From Clostridia bacterium (lineage in GTDB: Bacteria > Bacillota > Clostridia > RGIG6154), in NCBI GenBank assembly GCA_017410375.1, contig JAFQQW010000015.1, forward strand, positions 1 through 32,396: DNA of 32,396 bases, given 5' to 3'. The notes beneath the pieces are model-generated. The model ran no database searches, was not told where the DNA came from, and was given only the letters and a program-made list of their open reading frames with translations. The number at the start of each line of letters is the position of its first letter. The first letter of the stretch is position 1. Made by a program: the position numbers and the translations under genes. Below are positions 14,645 through 23,924 of this stretch, piece by piece.

Positions 14645-15835
14645 ATGCAGATTGCTGAAATCAAAAAAATGTTTTTAGAAACCTTTGGCGGTGAGGATAA
14701 GGATTTAAGAGTCTTTACTTCTCCGGGCCGTGTAAACTTAATCGGTGAACACGTGGATTATTGCGGCGGACCGGTATTTCCGGCGGCGCTTACCATGAAA
14801 ACCACCATCGTTGCAAGAAAGAGAAATGATAATAAAATCCGTTTAAAGGCAACCGACTTGGATATTCTGGTGGAAGCTGAAATCGGAGATCTGGAAAAAT
14901 GGAAAGGTCAGCTCAAATGGGGTGACTATCAGCTTGGTGTTGCTGTGGAAATGGAAAAAGCAGGGTACACCTTAACCGGTTGCGATTTGATGTATGACGA
15001 TACCGTTCCGCACGGCGGCGGTTTGTCTTCCTCTGCGGCAATTGAGGTATCTACCGCACTGATGTTTGCAAAATTCTCTAATGAAGCGAACGACAAGCCG
15101 GATGCACCCATTAACATGGTGGAAATGGCGCTGCTCAGCCAAAAAGCAGAACACAATTACATCGGTGTTAAATGCGGTATTATGGATCAGTTCGCTTCCG
15201 CAATGGGTAAAGCAGACCATGCAATTTTCTTAGATTGTGCAACCCTCGGCTATGAGCTGGTTCCGCTCAATTTAGGGGACTGCTGTCTGATTATTTCCAA
15301 CACCAACAAAAAGCATTCTTTAGGTGCGTCCAAATACAACGAGCGCCGTATGGAATGTGAAGCAGGTCTTAAGGCTCTGCAGACCGTAATGCCCGAAATC
15401 AAACAGCTTGCTGACGTTTCACCCGAAGAATTTGAACAGCATAAAGCGGTTATTACAGACCCCATCGTTCAAAAGAGAATCAAGCACGTTGTTCTGGAAT
15501 GTGCACGTGTACATAAGAGTGTGCAGGCACTTAAGGCAGGAGATATCGCAACCTTCGGTCAGTTGATGAATGATTCGCACGATTCGTTGCAGTACGATTA
15601 TGAAGTGTCTTGTGACGAGCTGGATATTTTGGCGCAGGAAGCAAGAAAATTGCCTTACGTTATCGGCTCAAGAATGACCGGTGCAGGCTTTGGCGGTTCT
15701 ACCGTAAGCATTGTAAAGACTGCCCATGCGCAGGATTTTATCAATACACTTGACCCGTTGTATGAAGAAAAGGTAGGCTATAAAGCTTCGTTCTACATTT
15801 CGGATATCGGCGACGGCGGTATGGAAGTTAAATAA
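14645..15835 (+). CDS. galK: Galactokinase
   Basis: A 396-residue GHMP-family kinase that phosphorylates alpha-D-galactose with ATP, the first committed Leloir step. The galactokinase signature GRVNLIGEHVDY is at 28-39, the ATP-binding motif PHGGGLSSSAA at 122-132, and the catalytic-type Asp181 in GIMDQFAS. The C-terminal motif GAGFGGS is also present. Length is typical. AAAGGAG lies 9-10 bp before ATG. A stem-loop separates it from the next gene, whose C-terminal half is a mutarotase-like domain that would make the alpha anomer galactokinase uses. galT and galE are not in the window. Confidence 0.96.
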   Translation: MQIAEIKKMFLETFGGEDKDLRVFTSPGRVNLIGEHVDYCGGPVFPAALTMKTTIVARKRNDNKIRLKATDLDILVEAEIGDLEKWKGQLKWGDYQLGVAVEMEKAGYTLTGCDLMYDDTVPHGGGLSSSAAIEVSTALMFAKFSNEANDKPDAPINMVEMALLSQKAEHNYIGVKCGIMDQFASAMGKADHAIFLDCATLGYELVPLNLGDCCLIISNTNKKHSLGASKYNERRMECEAGLKALQTVMPEIKQLADVSPEEFEQHKAVITDPIVQKRIKHVVLECARVHKSVQALKAGDIATFGQLMNDSHDSLQYDYEVSCDELDILAQEARKLPYVIGSRMTGAGFGGSTVSIVKTAHAQDFINTLDPLYEEKVGYKASFYISDIGDGGMEVK

Positions 15836-15838
15836 TAA

Positions 15839-15867
15839 AAAGGTAAGGCGATTTTCGCCTTACCTTT
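15839..15867 (+). terminator. Stem-loop after galK, possible leaky terminator
   Basis: A perfect 13-bp stem, AAAGGTAAGGCGA/TCGCCTTACCTTT, with a TTT loop, but only a broken T-run (CTTT-C-TT). It lies 21 bp before the next start codon. Partial read-through into the fusion gene is likely, since no separate promoter is visible between them. Confidence 0.6.
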
Positions 15868-15888
15868 CTTCACGAAAGGAAGAATCTG

Positions 15889-17316
15889 ATGGAACTGATA
15901 ATTGCAACCAATAATCAGGGGAAAGTGCGGGAATTTAAGAATAAGCTGAAAGATTATGAGGTTTTTTCCCTGAAAGATAAAGGTATTGACATTGAGGTAG
16001 AGGAAGACGGCACCACATTCGAGGAAAATGCGATAAAAAAAGCAAGAGCGGTTTGTGACCTGACCGGAAAGATGACCATTGCGGACGATTCGGGGTTAGA
16101 GGTGTTTGCACTTGATAATGCACCCGGCATTTATTCGGCCCGCTACGGCGGTGAGGGATTAAGCGACAAGCAGCGTTATATCAAGCTTTTGGAGGACATG
16201 GAAAACAAGACAGAGCGCGGTGCGCGATTTGTCAGCGTGATTGCCATCTGCTATCCGGACGGCAGAGACGTGACTCTCCGCGGTGAGTGCTACGGCGAGA
16301 TTTTAAAAGCTCCCGACGGGGACGGCGGATTCGGGTATGACCCGGTATTTTACTATCCGCCCTTAAATAAAACCTTTGGCACATTAACTTTGGAAGAGAA
16401 AAATGAAGTGAGCCACAGAGCAAGAGCACTTGAAAAGTTAGAACGCTTTTTCACAGATGAGTCAGTTGTGTTGGGCAACGGCGTTTTACATGCGGAAATT
16501 GTTGCCCGCGGTGCGGAGGTACGTAAGCTTGTCAATGTGAAAAACGGTGAGGATTTGCTGAATACCGATTTTAAGGTGTGGAATTATACAGCGCCTGCGC
16601 TGTTCCCGGTTCTGGGCAAGACCAAAGACGAGGCGGGCTATTACTACGGCGGAAAGCATTATGACATTAACCCCCACGGCTTTGCAAGAGAAAGCGTTTT
16701 TAAACTGGTGCATGCTTCCGAAACAACCGCAACCTATGTGCTTTGCGAAAACGAAAACACTTTAAAGAGTTATCCCTTTGCGTTCCGCTTTTATGTAACC
16801 CATACATTGGAGGAAAATTTCTGGAAAGTGGCTTATAAAGTAGAAAATACTGACAACAAGGCGCTGTTCTTTAACCTGGGTTCTCATGAAGCATACAAAC
16901 TTGGAGACGATTGGGAAAACTACTTCATTGAATACGAGAAGGAAGAAAATTTAAAAGAGAATATCTTAAAAACAAGGGCTTGGATGACACAGAAGAAATT
17001 CGGCACAAAAGAAAAAGTGCTTCCGATTTACAATGAAAACAGGAATCTCTTTTATTTCTCTAAAGATTTAAATTCCTCCTGGGTTCAGTTGAATTACAAA
17101 AATAAGCCGATTGTACGCGTGCATTATGACCTTGCCGATACGGTTTGTGTGGGCCTCTGGCGTGCAAGAAAAGGAAATTTCTACTGCATAGAGCCGTGGT
17201 TTGGTGTGGCGGATTCCCGGTATGAAAGTACCCATGCGGAAGAAAAAGAAGGACTTAACTGGTTACAGCCCGGAGCGTCCTTCGAAAGAAAGCATAAAAT
17301 GGAATTCTTTCTTTAA
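15889..17316 (+). CDS. Fusion protein: RdgB/HAM1 nucleotide pyrophosphatase + aldose-1-epimerase-like domain
   Basis: One uninterrupted 475-codon frame with two complete-looking enzymes. Residues 1-188 are a RdgB/HAM1 (ITPase) domain that hydrolyses non-canonical purine NTPs such as ITP, dITP and XTP to the monophosphate. It shows TNNQGKVREF (7-16), ADDSGL (65-70), GGFGYDPVF (146-154) and SHRARAL (175-181). Residues about 192-475 resemble a galactose-mutarotase/LacX-type domain, with its GNGVLHAEIVARGAEV opening, HGFAR near 263-267 and a C-terminal IEPW. Only about four residues join them. AAAGGAAG precedes the ATG. Position after galK suits the epimerase half. Domain identity is fairly sure; whether one polypeptide is really made should be checked. 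Confidence 0.85.
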   Translation: MELIIATNNQGKVREFKNKLKDYEVFSLKDKGIDIEVEEDGTTFEENAIKKARAVCDLTGKMTIADDSGLEVFALDNAPGIYSARYGGEGLSDKQRYIKLLEDMENKTERGARFVSVIAICYPDGRDVTLRGECYGEILKAPDGDGGFGYDPVFYYPPLNKTFGTLTLEEKNEVSHRARALEKLERFFTDESVVLGNGVLHAEIVARGAEVRKLVNVKNGEDLLNTDFKVWNYTAPALFPVLGKTKDEAGYYYGGKHYDINPHGFARESVFKLVHASETTATYVLCENENTLKSYPFAFRFYVTHTLEENFWKVAYKVENTDNKALFFNLGSHEAYKLGDDWENYFIEYEKEENLKENILKTRAWMTQKKFGTKEKVLPIYNENRNLFYFSKDLNSSWVQLNYKNKPIVRVHYDLADTVCVGLWRARKGNFYCIEPWFGVADSRYESTHAEEKEGLNWLQPGASFERKHKMEFFL

Positions 17317-17349
17317 GAGTTGACAAATTTATAAATAATTTCAGATTTA

Positions 17350-17379
17350 GAAAAAGCGCGATTTCAATCGCGCTTTTTC
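17350..17379. terminator. Bidirectional terminator after the fusion gene
   Basis: A perfect 13-bp stem, GAAAAAGCGCGAT/ATCGCGCTTTTTC, with loop TTCA. A- and T-runs within the stem give termination signals for both the rightward fusion gene and the leftward DUF1540 gene. Confidence 0.85.
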
Positions 17380-17405
17380 GTTTAAGAAGAGAAGAAAAGA
17401 GGAAA

Positions 17406-17741
17406 TCAGTTTTTGAAAGATGCACAGTAGGTCTGATCGGACGTACCGCAGTCACAGCCTGCGCAGGCACAGGTTACATCAATGTCCGAGAGCATGCAAT
17501 GACAGTCTTCATTGTAGGTGCATTTTTGTGCGTCGCAGTGGATGGTGGTTTCGCCACCCTTTACAGAACAACCGCAGGAATTGACCATGTTGCCTGAGGG
17601 GGTGAAGGTTTTACAGCAGGTACTGTCTGCTTTTTCTGCGTCCTTACCGCCAATGTTGATGCCGTTTGCTGTGCAGTAGCTGTTGCTGTAAAAAGCACAG
17701 TCGGTTACGCCGCATTTTACTGTGTTTGTTTTGTTTTCCAT
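17406..17741 (-). CDS. DUF1540 domain protein, two Cys-rich repeats
   Basis: A 111-residue small protein with 16 or so cysteines arranged in two similar halves. The first opens with VKCGVTDCAFYSNSYC and the second with IHCDAQKCTYNEDCHC; each ends with a C-x-x-F pattern (CKTF, CASF). This is the DUF1540 layout, common in spore-forming Clostridia and probably metal-binding; its function is not established. AAAGGAG lies 9 bp before ATG. It converges with the fusion gene and is divergent from bofA. Confidence 0.85.
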   Translation of the reverse strand: MENKTNTVKCGVTDCAFYSNSYCTANGINIGGKDAEKADSTCCKTFTPSGNMVNSCGCSVKGGETTIHCDAQKCTYNEDCHCMLSDIDVTCACAGCDCGTSDQTYCASFKN

Positions 17742-17853
17742 TTCAAAACACTCCTTTCGGGGTTAATTTGTTCAAAAAGCAAAAAAATATTCATAGTTTT
17801 GTCCTTTTTTGCATAGGTTTTAGTGTAATTGTACCGAACCGGGAGAGAAAAAT

Positions 17854-18129
17854 ATGAACCAGAACCCGATGGAATTTTTTGTAGCTTTTGTATTAGGTCT
17901 TATTTTGCTGTTTATTTTAATCAGACTTTTGTATGTTCCCTTAAGAATGGCACTGAAACTGTTTATAAATTCCATAGCAGGCGGTGCTTTACTGCTTTTC
18001 CTGAACTTACTTTTAAGGCTTTTCGGAATGTCGGTGGGCATAAATGCCGTAACTTCCGCGATAGCAGGCGTTCTCGGGGTTCCGGGTATTGCGCTGCTTT
18101 TGTTTTTGCAAATCATTCTGCGCGCCTAA
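17854..18129 (+). CDS. bofA: BofA family protein (pro-sigma-K processing inhibitor type)
   Basis: A 91-residue membrane protein with two to three hydrophobic segments. In the second half, a conserved GVLGVPGIALLL motif follows an IN-x-x-T-x-x-x-x-G sequence, as in BofA. In Bacillus, BofA holds the SpoIVFB protease inactive until engulfment is complete, so sigma-K is released on time. Its presence points to a sporulating ancestry. GGGAGAG lies 5-6 bp before ATG. No convincing sigma-A promoter is seen; a sporulation sigma factor could be used. glgB starts 82 bp later from its own promoter. Confidence 0.85.
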   Translation: MNQNPMEFFVAFVLGLILLFILIRLLYVPLRMALKLFINSIAGGALLLFLNLLLRLFGMSVGINAVTSAIAGVLGVPGIALLLFLQIILRA

Positions 18130-18135
18130 ATTCCC

Positions 18136-18164
18136 TTGACAAAAGGAGGCGTTAGCGTTATAAT
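18136..18164 (+). promoter_or_regulatory. Promoter of the glycogen operon
   Basis: Perfect TTGACA (18136-18141), a 17-bp spacer and perfect TATAAT (18159-18164), 46 bp before the glgB start. GGAGGAG is the ribosome binding site. Confidence 0.85.
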
Positions 18165-18210
18165 AATAGTATAAAGATAGATAAATTCTTCGAAGGAGGA
18201 GAACCGCTTT

Positions 18211-20112
18211 ATGCGTTTTTGGGATGAACACAGATCGGACATTGAACTTTTTTATGCGGGGACCTCTGCGAAAAGCTATGAATTTTTAGGTGCTCACCCT
18301 GTCGAAAACGGCGTGCACTTTGCCGTTTTTGCTCCGAATGCGGAGTCTGTGGCGGTGGTGGGTTCTTTTAATGCCTGGGATGCATCCAAAAATCCCATGC
18401 AAAAGGACGGCGGTGTCTGGCATGCCTTTGTGGAGGGCGCAGGACATGGTGATTCCTATAAATTTTCCATTCAACATGGTGGACAGACCTTTTTAAAGAG
18501 TGATCCGTATGCCTTTTACAGTGAGCTTCGTCCGGATACGGCATCGGTTATCTGGAAGCACGAGGACTTTGCGTGGACCGACGAAGAATATTTTGAAGAA
18601 AAACAAAAGGTTTTGTTTGCGCGCAGTCCCGTAAATATTTATGAAGTGCACTTAGGCTCTTTTAAACAAAAAGAAGACGGAAGCTACTATACCTACAGAG
18701 AGCTTGCGCCTATGCTCACAAACTATGTTTTGCAGATGGGCTATAATTATGTTGAAATTCTGCCCCTTTGTGAGCATCCGTTAGATGCGTCCTGGGGTTA
18801 TCAGACTACCGGCTATTATTCCATCACCTCCCGTTACGGCACGCCGGAGGATTTTAAATATTTTGTAAACGAATTACATTCTGCCGGCATCGGTGTGATT
18901 TTAGACTGGGTACCCGGTCACTTTTGCCGGGATGCACACGGTCTGCGGTATTTTGACGGCACGCCCGTTTTTGAAGCGGAAAACACCGTAAAGGCAGACA
19001 ATCCCGGTTGGGGCACCACCAATTTTGATTTTTCCAAGCATCATGTTTGTTCATTTTTAAAATCCAATGCAGACTATCTGTTTTCCATCTATCACATTGA
19101 CGGCATCCGTGCCGATGCGGTGGCAAACATGCTGTCCTTTGATTTCGGAAAGGCGCGCTGCAACGAGCTGAAAAATCAGTATGACGGCTACGAAAACATT
19201 GAAGCAATCTGCTTTTTGCGGGATTTAAACGGCTATATCCGTCAGGCGTATCCCGGTCGATTGATGTGTGCGGAGGATTCTTCGGACAGACCCGGTATCA
19301 CACAGCCTACCGAAATCGGCGGTTTAGGGTTTACCTTTAAGTGGAACATGGGTTGGATGAATGATACCTTAGAATATATGAAGCAGGATCCGCTTTATCG
19401 AAAAGGTATGCACGATAAATTGACTTTTCCGTTATTTTATGCGTTTAACGAGCATTATATTCTTCCGTTGTCGCACGATGAGGTGGTGCACGGAAAGTGC
19501 TCTATGGTAGAAAAAATGCCGGGCTATCGGGAAGATAAGCTGGCACAGCTTAAGACCTACTACACTTACATGTATTCCACTCCGGGTAAAAAGCTGATGT
19601 TTATGGGTAACGAATTCGGACACGCACTGGAATGGCGTTTTTATGAGGGATTGGAATGGAATTTACTGCAATTCCCGGAATATGCAGGGGTTAAAGCCTT
19701 TGTGGCGGATTTGAATCATCTTTACTTAAAAGAAGCGGCACTCTGGGAGCAGGACACCGGTTGGGAAGGCTTTGGTTGGAGTGACGCAAAGGATAAAGAG
19801 GGAAGCATTTTTGCGTATGTCAGATACGGCACACGCAGAGAGGATACAGTGGTGGTTGTTTTGAATTTCACCCCCGTATATCATGAGGAATTTATCTTGG
19901 GCGTTCCGTTTTTTATTGAGTATCGGGAAATTCTGAATGCGGATGGTAGTCTTTACGGCGGTCAAAACCGTTTGAACCGTGGCCTGCTGATACCGAGGGC
20001 AGAGGCAAGAGGCGATATGCCCTATAGCCTTAAAATGAAGCTGCCGCCCTTTGGCGCGGTTTTGCTTAAGCCTTATTATCCGCAGGAAGAACTAAACAAG
20101 CCGGAGGGATAA
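18211..20112 (+). CDS. glgB: 1,4-alpha-glucan branching enzyme
   Basis: A 633-residue GH13 enzyme that makes alpha-1,6 branches in glycogen by cutting and re-attaching alpha-1,4 chains. A CBM48-type beta domain spans about 24-105 (FAVFAPNAESVAVVGSFN). The GH13 barrel shows DWVPGHF at 232-238, DGIRADAV with nucleophile Asp302, CAEDSS with Glu355 as acid/base, and SHDEVVHGK with Asp423. Length is typical. It leads the operon glgB - C_GCAxxG_C_C - glgC - glgD; its stop is 2 bp before the next ATG, and GGAGG within its last codons serves that gene. Confidence 0.96.
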   Translation: MRFWDEHRSDIELFYAGTSAKSYEFLGAHPVENGVHFAVFAPNAESVAVVGSFNAWDASKNPMQKDGGVWHAFVEGAGHGDSYKFSIQHGGQTFLKSDPYAFYSELRPDTASVIWKHEDFAWTDEEYFEEKQKVLFARSPVNIYEVHLGSFKQKEDGSYYTYRELAPMLTNYVLQMGYNYVEILPLCEHPLDASWGYQTTGYYSITSRYGTPEDFKYFVNELHSAGIGVILDWVPGHFCRDAHGLRYFDGTPVFEAENTVKADNPGWGTTNFDFSKHHVCSFLKSNADYLFSIYHIDGIRADAVANMLSFDFGKARCNELKNQYDGYENIEAICFLRDLNGYIRQAYPGRLMCAEDSSDRPGITQPTEIGGLGFTFKWNMGWMNDTLEYMKQDPLYRKGMHDKLTFPLFYAFNEHYILPLSHDEVVHGKCSMVEKMPGYREDKLAQLKTYYTYMYSTPGKKLMFMGNEFGHALEWRFYEGLEWNLLQFPEYAGVKAFVADLNHLYLKEAALWEQDTGWEGFGWSDAKDKEGSIFAYVRYGTRREDTVVVVLNFTPVYHEEFILGVPFFIEYREILNADGSLYGGQNRLNRGLLIPRAEARGDMPYSLKMKLPPFGAVLLKPYYPQEELNKPEG

Positions 20113-20114
20113 AC

Positions 20115-20528
20115 ATGAACAACAGACAAGAAAAGGCGTTGGCTTTGCATGATAAAGGATATAACTGCTGTCAGGCGGTGGCACTGGCTTTTTTGGACTG
20201 CTTTGATGTGGACGATAAGGCTTTGTATAAGCTTTGTGAGGGCTTTGGCTTTGGAATGGGCAATAGCGATGGCGTTTGCGGTGCCCTTTCGGGCGCAGTT
20301 ATGCTTGCGGGACTAAAAAACAGCGACGGAAATACAGATGGCGGAAAAACAAAGAGAGAGACATATAAAATTTCGGCTGCCATGTACAAGGCGTTTGCGG
20401 AAAAGGCAGGCAGTGTGATTTGCCGTACCTTAAAGGGAAAGAACAATCAGGATGTTCCGCTATATTCCTGTAACGATTGCATTACCACCGCTGTAGAAAT
20501 TGCACAGAAGATATTAGAGACAGAATAA
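20115..20528 (+). CDS. C_GCAxxG_C_C family protein (putative redox protein)
   Basis: A 137-residue protein of the family named for its cysteine pattern. Visible are Cys18-Cys19 in YNCCQAV, the CGALSG signature at 55-60, Cys103, and C119-x2-C122 near the C-terminus. The family is thought to be redox-active or metal-binding, but no reaction is known. It sits between glgB and glgC with 2 bp to the first and 47 bp to the second, so it is almost certainly co-transcribed with glycogen genes. Why it is there is unclear. Confidence 0.85.
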   Translation: MNNRQEKALALHDKGYNCCQAVALAFLDCFDVDDKALYKLCEGFGFGMGNSDGVCGALSGAVMLAGLKNSDGNTDGGKTKRETYKISAAMYKAFAEKAGSVICRTLKGKNNQDVPLYSCNDCITTAVEIAQKILETE

Positions 20529-20575
20529 AAATTACGACTTTTCAGGTCGCAAAGATAAAGAGAGGATGAACAAAA

Positions 20576-21724
20576 ATGGCAAAAAAAGAAATGGTCGCAA
20601 TGATTCTTGCCGGCGGACAGGGGTCTCGTTTGAAATCATTGACCACAAATGTAGCGAAACCGGCGGTGGCGTTTGGCGGTAAGTACAAAATTATTGATTT
20701 TGTGCTCAGCAACTGTGCCAATTCCGGTATTGATACAATTGGTATCTTAACCCAGTACAAGCCCTGGGCACTGAATGAACATGTCGGCATCGGTAAAGCG
20801 TGGGACTTAGACGTTTACCATGGCGGTGTATCCATTCTGCCTCCCTACATGAGCGAAGCAGGCGGTGACTGGTATAAGGGTACAGCAGATGCGATTTATC
20901 AGAATTTGTATTTTATGGACAGATACAATCCCGAATATGTGCTGATTCTGTCGGGTGACCATATTTACAAAATGGACTATGATAAAATGTTGGAGCATCA
21001 CATCAAGCAGGGTGCGGACTCCACCATTGCAGTTATTGATGTGCCCATGCACGAGGCGTCCCGTTTTGGTATCATGAACGTAAATCCGGACATGACCATT
21101 TATGAGTTTGAAGAAAAACCTGCAAACCCCAAAAGCACACTTGCATCTATGGGTATTTATATCTTTACTTATGCAACATTGCGCGAATATCTGACCGCGG
21201 ATGCAAAGGTGGAAGGCTCTGCCCATGACTTTGGTAAAAACATTATTCCCAACATGTTAAATGACGGTAAAAAGCTTTGCGCTTATAACTTTGACGGGTA
21301 CTGGAGAGATATTGGTACCATCGACAGCATCTGGGAAGCAAATATGGATTTGCTTAACCCTGATAACGAGCTGAATCTGTATGATGATGACTGGAAAATC
21401 TGCACCAAGACAGAGGCACTTCCGGCGCAGCACATCGGTGAAAATGCACATGTGAAAAACAGCCTGATTTCGGAAGGAAGCATTATTCTGGGCAATGTGG
21501 AAAATTCGGTGATTTTCCCGGGCGTATATGTGGCGGAGAATGCACACATCAAGGATAGTGTGGTTATGAGTAATGCACGCATTTTGAGCGGTGCAAAGGT
21601 ATTAAAATGTATTGTAGGCACCCGCACAACCGTAAACGGTGACAATGTGGTGGGGAACGGCGAAACGGTAACCTTGATTGAAGATAATATCAACATCAAG
21701 CCCGAAACCTATGCAGGCAATTAA
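20576..21724 (+). CDS. glgC: Glucose-1-phosphate adenylyltransferase, catalytic subunit
   Basis: A 382-residue enzyme making ADP-glucose from glucose-1-phosphate and ATP, the committed step of glycogen synthesis. The nucleotidyltransferase loop LAGGQGSRL is at 11-19, followed by [36 protein letters not shown] and EEKPANPKS are present, and a left-handed beta-helix-like hexapeptide region follows from about residue 285. GAGAGG lies 10 bp before ATG. GlgD follows after 14 bp; in Firmicutes the two form a mixed enzyme. Confidence 0.97.
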   Translation: MAKKEMVAMILAGGQGSRLKSLTTNVAKPAVAFGGKYKIIDFVLSNCANSGIDTIGILTQYKPWALNEHVGIGKAWDLDVYHGGVSILPPYMSEAGGDWYKGTADAIYQNLYFMDRYNPEYVLILSGDHIYKMDYDKMLEHHIKQGADSTIAVIDVPMHEASRFGIMNVNPDMTIYEFEEKPANPKSTLASMGIYIFTYATLREYLTADAKVEGSAHDFGKNIIPNMLNDGKKLCAYNFDGYWRDIGTIDSIWEANMDLLNPDNELNLYDDDWKICTKTEALPAQHIGENAHVKNSLISEGSIILGNVENSVIFPGVYVAENAHIKDSVVMSNARILSGAKVLKCIVGTRTTVNGDNVVGNGETVTLIEDNINIKPETYAGN

Positions 21725-21738
21725 AGGAGGGACGAAAA

Positions 21739-22857
21739 ATGCTTAGAAACTATATGGGTATTATTAACCTGGAAGAAAAAGAAAGTGATATCAGAAGCCT
21801 TACAGCAAACCGTCCCATCGCAACCATTCCGATTGGGGGCAGATTCCGCGTGATGGATTTTGTTCTGTCCAATATGGTGCGCGCAGGTCTGACACATATT
21901 TCGGTGTTTGCAAAAAAAACCACCCGTTCGCTGTATGACCATTTGGGAAGCGGTAAGCCCTGGGACCTGGACAGAAAAAATGACGGTCTGTTTATTTTTT
22001 CCAACACCCTTTTGGGTACTGCAGAGCATACAAATGCCAAATCCTTTGCCGGCAACATGGAATTTTTCAGCCGCGCAAAGCCTGAAAATGTAATTTTAGC
22101 CTCTTCTTATATGGTGGCAAATATGGATTTAGAATACATGGCTGAACAGCACGAGGCTTCGGGTGCAGACATCAGTGTTGTATACAAAACTATAAATAAC
22201 GGTGAAAATGCATTTTTGAACTGTGATGTGATTCAGTTCAACAAAGAAAACCGCGTTATAAATGTGGCTAAAAATATTGGTATTGAAAACAATGTAAATA
22301 TTTGTATGGAAGTTTTCTTTATGAAGAAAAAGCTGCTTACCGAAATTCTTTATAAGGCTGCAGCACTCGGTACATCAGGCGCATTCAAAGAAGTGATTTA
22401 CGATTTGATTATGACACAACACGTAAATGCAATTCCCTTTAACGGATATGCAGCTTGTGTAAATTCGGTAGAATCGTTTTATAACGCAAACATGGATATG
22501 CTGGCTCTGGATGTTACCGGTGAGCTTTTCTCCAGCATTCATCCGATTTATACCAAAACAAAAGACTCTCCGCCGGCACATTATATCAGCGGCAGCGATG
22601 TGGCACATTCTATTGTGGCAGACGGCAGTGTGGTGCGCGGAAAGGTTAAAAATTCTGTTGTGTTCCGCAATGTCCGTATCGGCGAAGGTGCGGAGCTTGA
22701 CGGTTGCATAGTGCTTCCGAATGTAGTGGTTGGAGACGGTGCGAAGCTCAAAAACGTGATTGTGGACAAGAGCGTGACGGTAGATGCCGGCATAACGGTA
22801 GAATGTCCCAAGCAGTATCCGCTTGTTTTAGAACGGAAATCCTACAATAAAGCATAA
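21739..22857 (+). CDS. glgD: Glucose-1-phosphate adenylyltransferase, GlgD regulatory subunit
   Basis: A 372-residue GlgC paralogue. The N-terminus LRNYMGIINLEEKESDIRSL lacks the GG-x-G-x-R-L nucleotide loop, as is normal for GlgD. PIGGRFRVMDFVLSN and the C-terminal hexapeptide repeats are kept. In Firmicutes GlgD pairs with GlgC and raises its activity. It is preceded by AAAGGAGGG, and it ends the operon at a strong terminator. Confidence 0.95.
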   Translation: MLRNYMGIINLEEKESDIRSLTANRPIATIPIGGRFRVMDFVLSNMVRAGLTHISVFAKKTTRSLYDHLGSGKPWDLDRKNDGLFIFSNTLLGTAEHTNAKSFAGNMEFFSRAKPENVILASSYMVANMDLEYMAEQHEASGADISVVYKTINNGENAFLNCDVIQFNKENRVINVAKNIGIENNVNICMEVFFMKKKLLTEILYKAAALGTSGAFKEVIYDLIMTQHVNAIPFNGYAACVNSVESFYNANMDMLALDVTGELFSSIHPIYTKTKDSPPAHYISGSDVAHSIVADGSVVRGKVKNSVVFRNVRIGEGAELDGCIVLPNVVVGDGAKLKNVIVDKSVTVDAGITVECPKQYPLVLERKSYNKA

Positions 22858-22891
22858 AAAGAAAATCTGCCGTTTGGCAGATTTTCTTTTT
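22856..22891 (+). terminator. Terminator of the glycogen operon
   Basis: A long stem, AAAAAGAAAATCTGCC/GGCAGATTTTCTTTTT, with loop GTTT, ending in a T-run. It overlaps the glgD stop codon region. Confidence 0.88.
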
Positions 22892-22912
22892 ATGTGAAAT
22901 TTTTAAAAGGTA

Positions 22913-22941
22913 TTGCGTAAAGCGCAAAAATCTGCTATACT
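22913..22941 (+). promoter_or_regulatory. Promoter of the DUF1385 gene
   Basis: TTGCGT (22913-22918), a 17-bp spacer and TATACT (22936-22941). The in-frame TTG at 22913 lies inside this -35 box, which rules it out as a start. Confidence 0.65.
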
Positions 22942-22990
22942 TATAATAGAGAAATATGTAGCATTACTTGACATATACAAGGAGGAAATT

Positions 22991-23923
22991 ATGGCAAAAA
23001 AGGAACATAAAACGTCTATTGGCGGCTCTGCCGTTATGGAAGGCGTTATGATGCGCGGTCCTGAAAAAATGGCTGTGGCGGTGCGTAAGCCTGATGGGGA
23101 AATTGCAATGGATTTAAAGGATATCAAGGCACCGAACAAGCGGTTCTGGCTGTGGAGACTGCCCATTATCCGCGGTTGTATCGGTTTTTTTGAGTCCATG
23201 GTGACCAGCACCAAGGCTTTGATGTTTTCGGCAGAATTTATGGATATTGAAGAGGAAGAACCCTCGAAATTTGATGCGTGGTTGGAAAAGGTATTTGGCG
23301 ATAAGCTCAAAGATGCAGTAATTTATATTGCAGTTGTTTTTTCCGTTCTGATGTCGGTGGGGCTTTTCATTTTACTGCCTACCTGGCTGGGAAGTCTGGT
23401 CAGTCTCTTTGTGGATAACCATTTTGTTTTATCTGCGGCTGAAGGCATTATCCGTATTGCGATTTTCTTAGGTTATCTTACGTTGGTATCTCTGATGCCC
23501 GACATCCGTCGCGTATTTCAGTACCATGGTGCGGAGCATAAAACCATTGCCTGTTATGAAGCGGGTGAGGAGCTGACTGTGGAAAACGCACGCACAAAAT
23601 GCCGTCTGCATCCCAGATGCGGCACAAGCTTTTTGCTGATTGTTATGGTTATTAGTATTATTACTTTTTCATTTCTGAGTTGGGACAATATCTGGATGCG
23701 TACGCTGACCCGTCTGTCGCTTTTGCCGGTGGTTGCAGGCGTATCCTATGAAATTATAAAATTTGCAGGCCGTCATGACAATTGGTTTACTGCCATTTTA
23801 AGCTGGCCCGGTAAAATGCTTCAGAAAATCACCACAAAGGAGCCGGACGACAGCCAGTTAGAGGTGGCGATTGCTTCCATGCAGGCAGTTATTCCGGAAA
23901 ACCGTGACGAAGCGGAGTGGTAA
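22991..23923 (+). CDS. DUF1385 family membrane protein
   Basis: A 310-residue protein with GGSAVMEGVMMRGP near the N-terminus, about four membrane segments (roughly 108-130, 150-170, 212-230 and 240-258), and conserved polar loops FQYHGAEHK (176-184) and HPRCGTSF (207-214), which suggest a metal or redox site. Function is not known. In Clostridia this gene is commonly followed by prmC and prfA; here prmC follows 1 bp after the stop codon. AAGGAGG lies 5 bp before ATG 22991, which fixes the start. Confidence 0.9.
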   Translation: MAKKEHKTSIGGSAVMEGVMMRGPEKMAVAVRKPDGEIAMDLKDIKAPNKRFWLWRLPIIRGCIGFFESMVTSTKALMFSAEFMDIEEEEPSKFDAWLEKVFGDKLKDAVIYIAVVFSVLMSVGLFILLPTWLGSLVSLFVDNHFVLSAAEGIIRIAIFLGYLTLVSLMPDIRRVFQYHGAEHKTIACYEAGEELTVENARTKCRLHPRCGTSFLLIVMVISIITFSFLSWDNIWMRTLTRLSLLPVVAGVSYEIIKFAGRHDNWFTAILSWPGKMLQKITTKEPDDSQLEVAIASMQAVIPENRDEAEW

Positions 23924-23924
23924 G

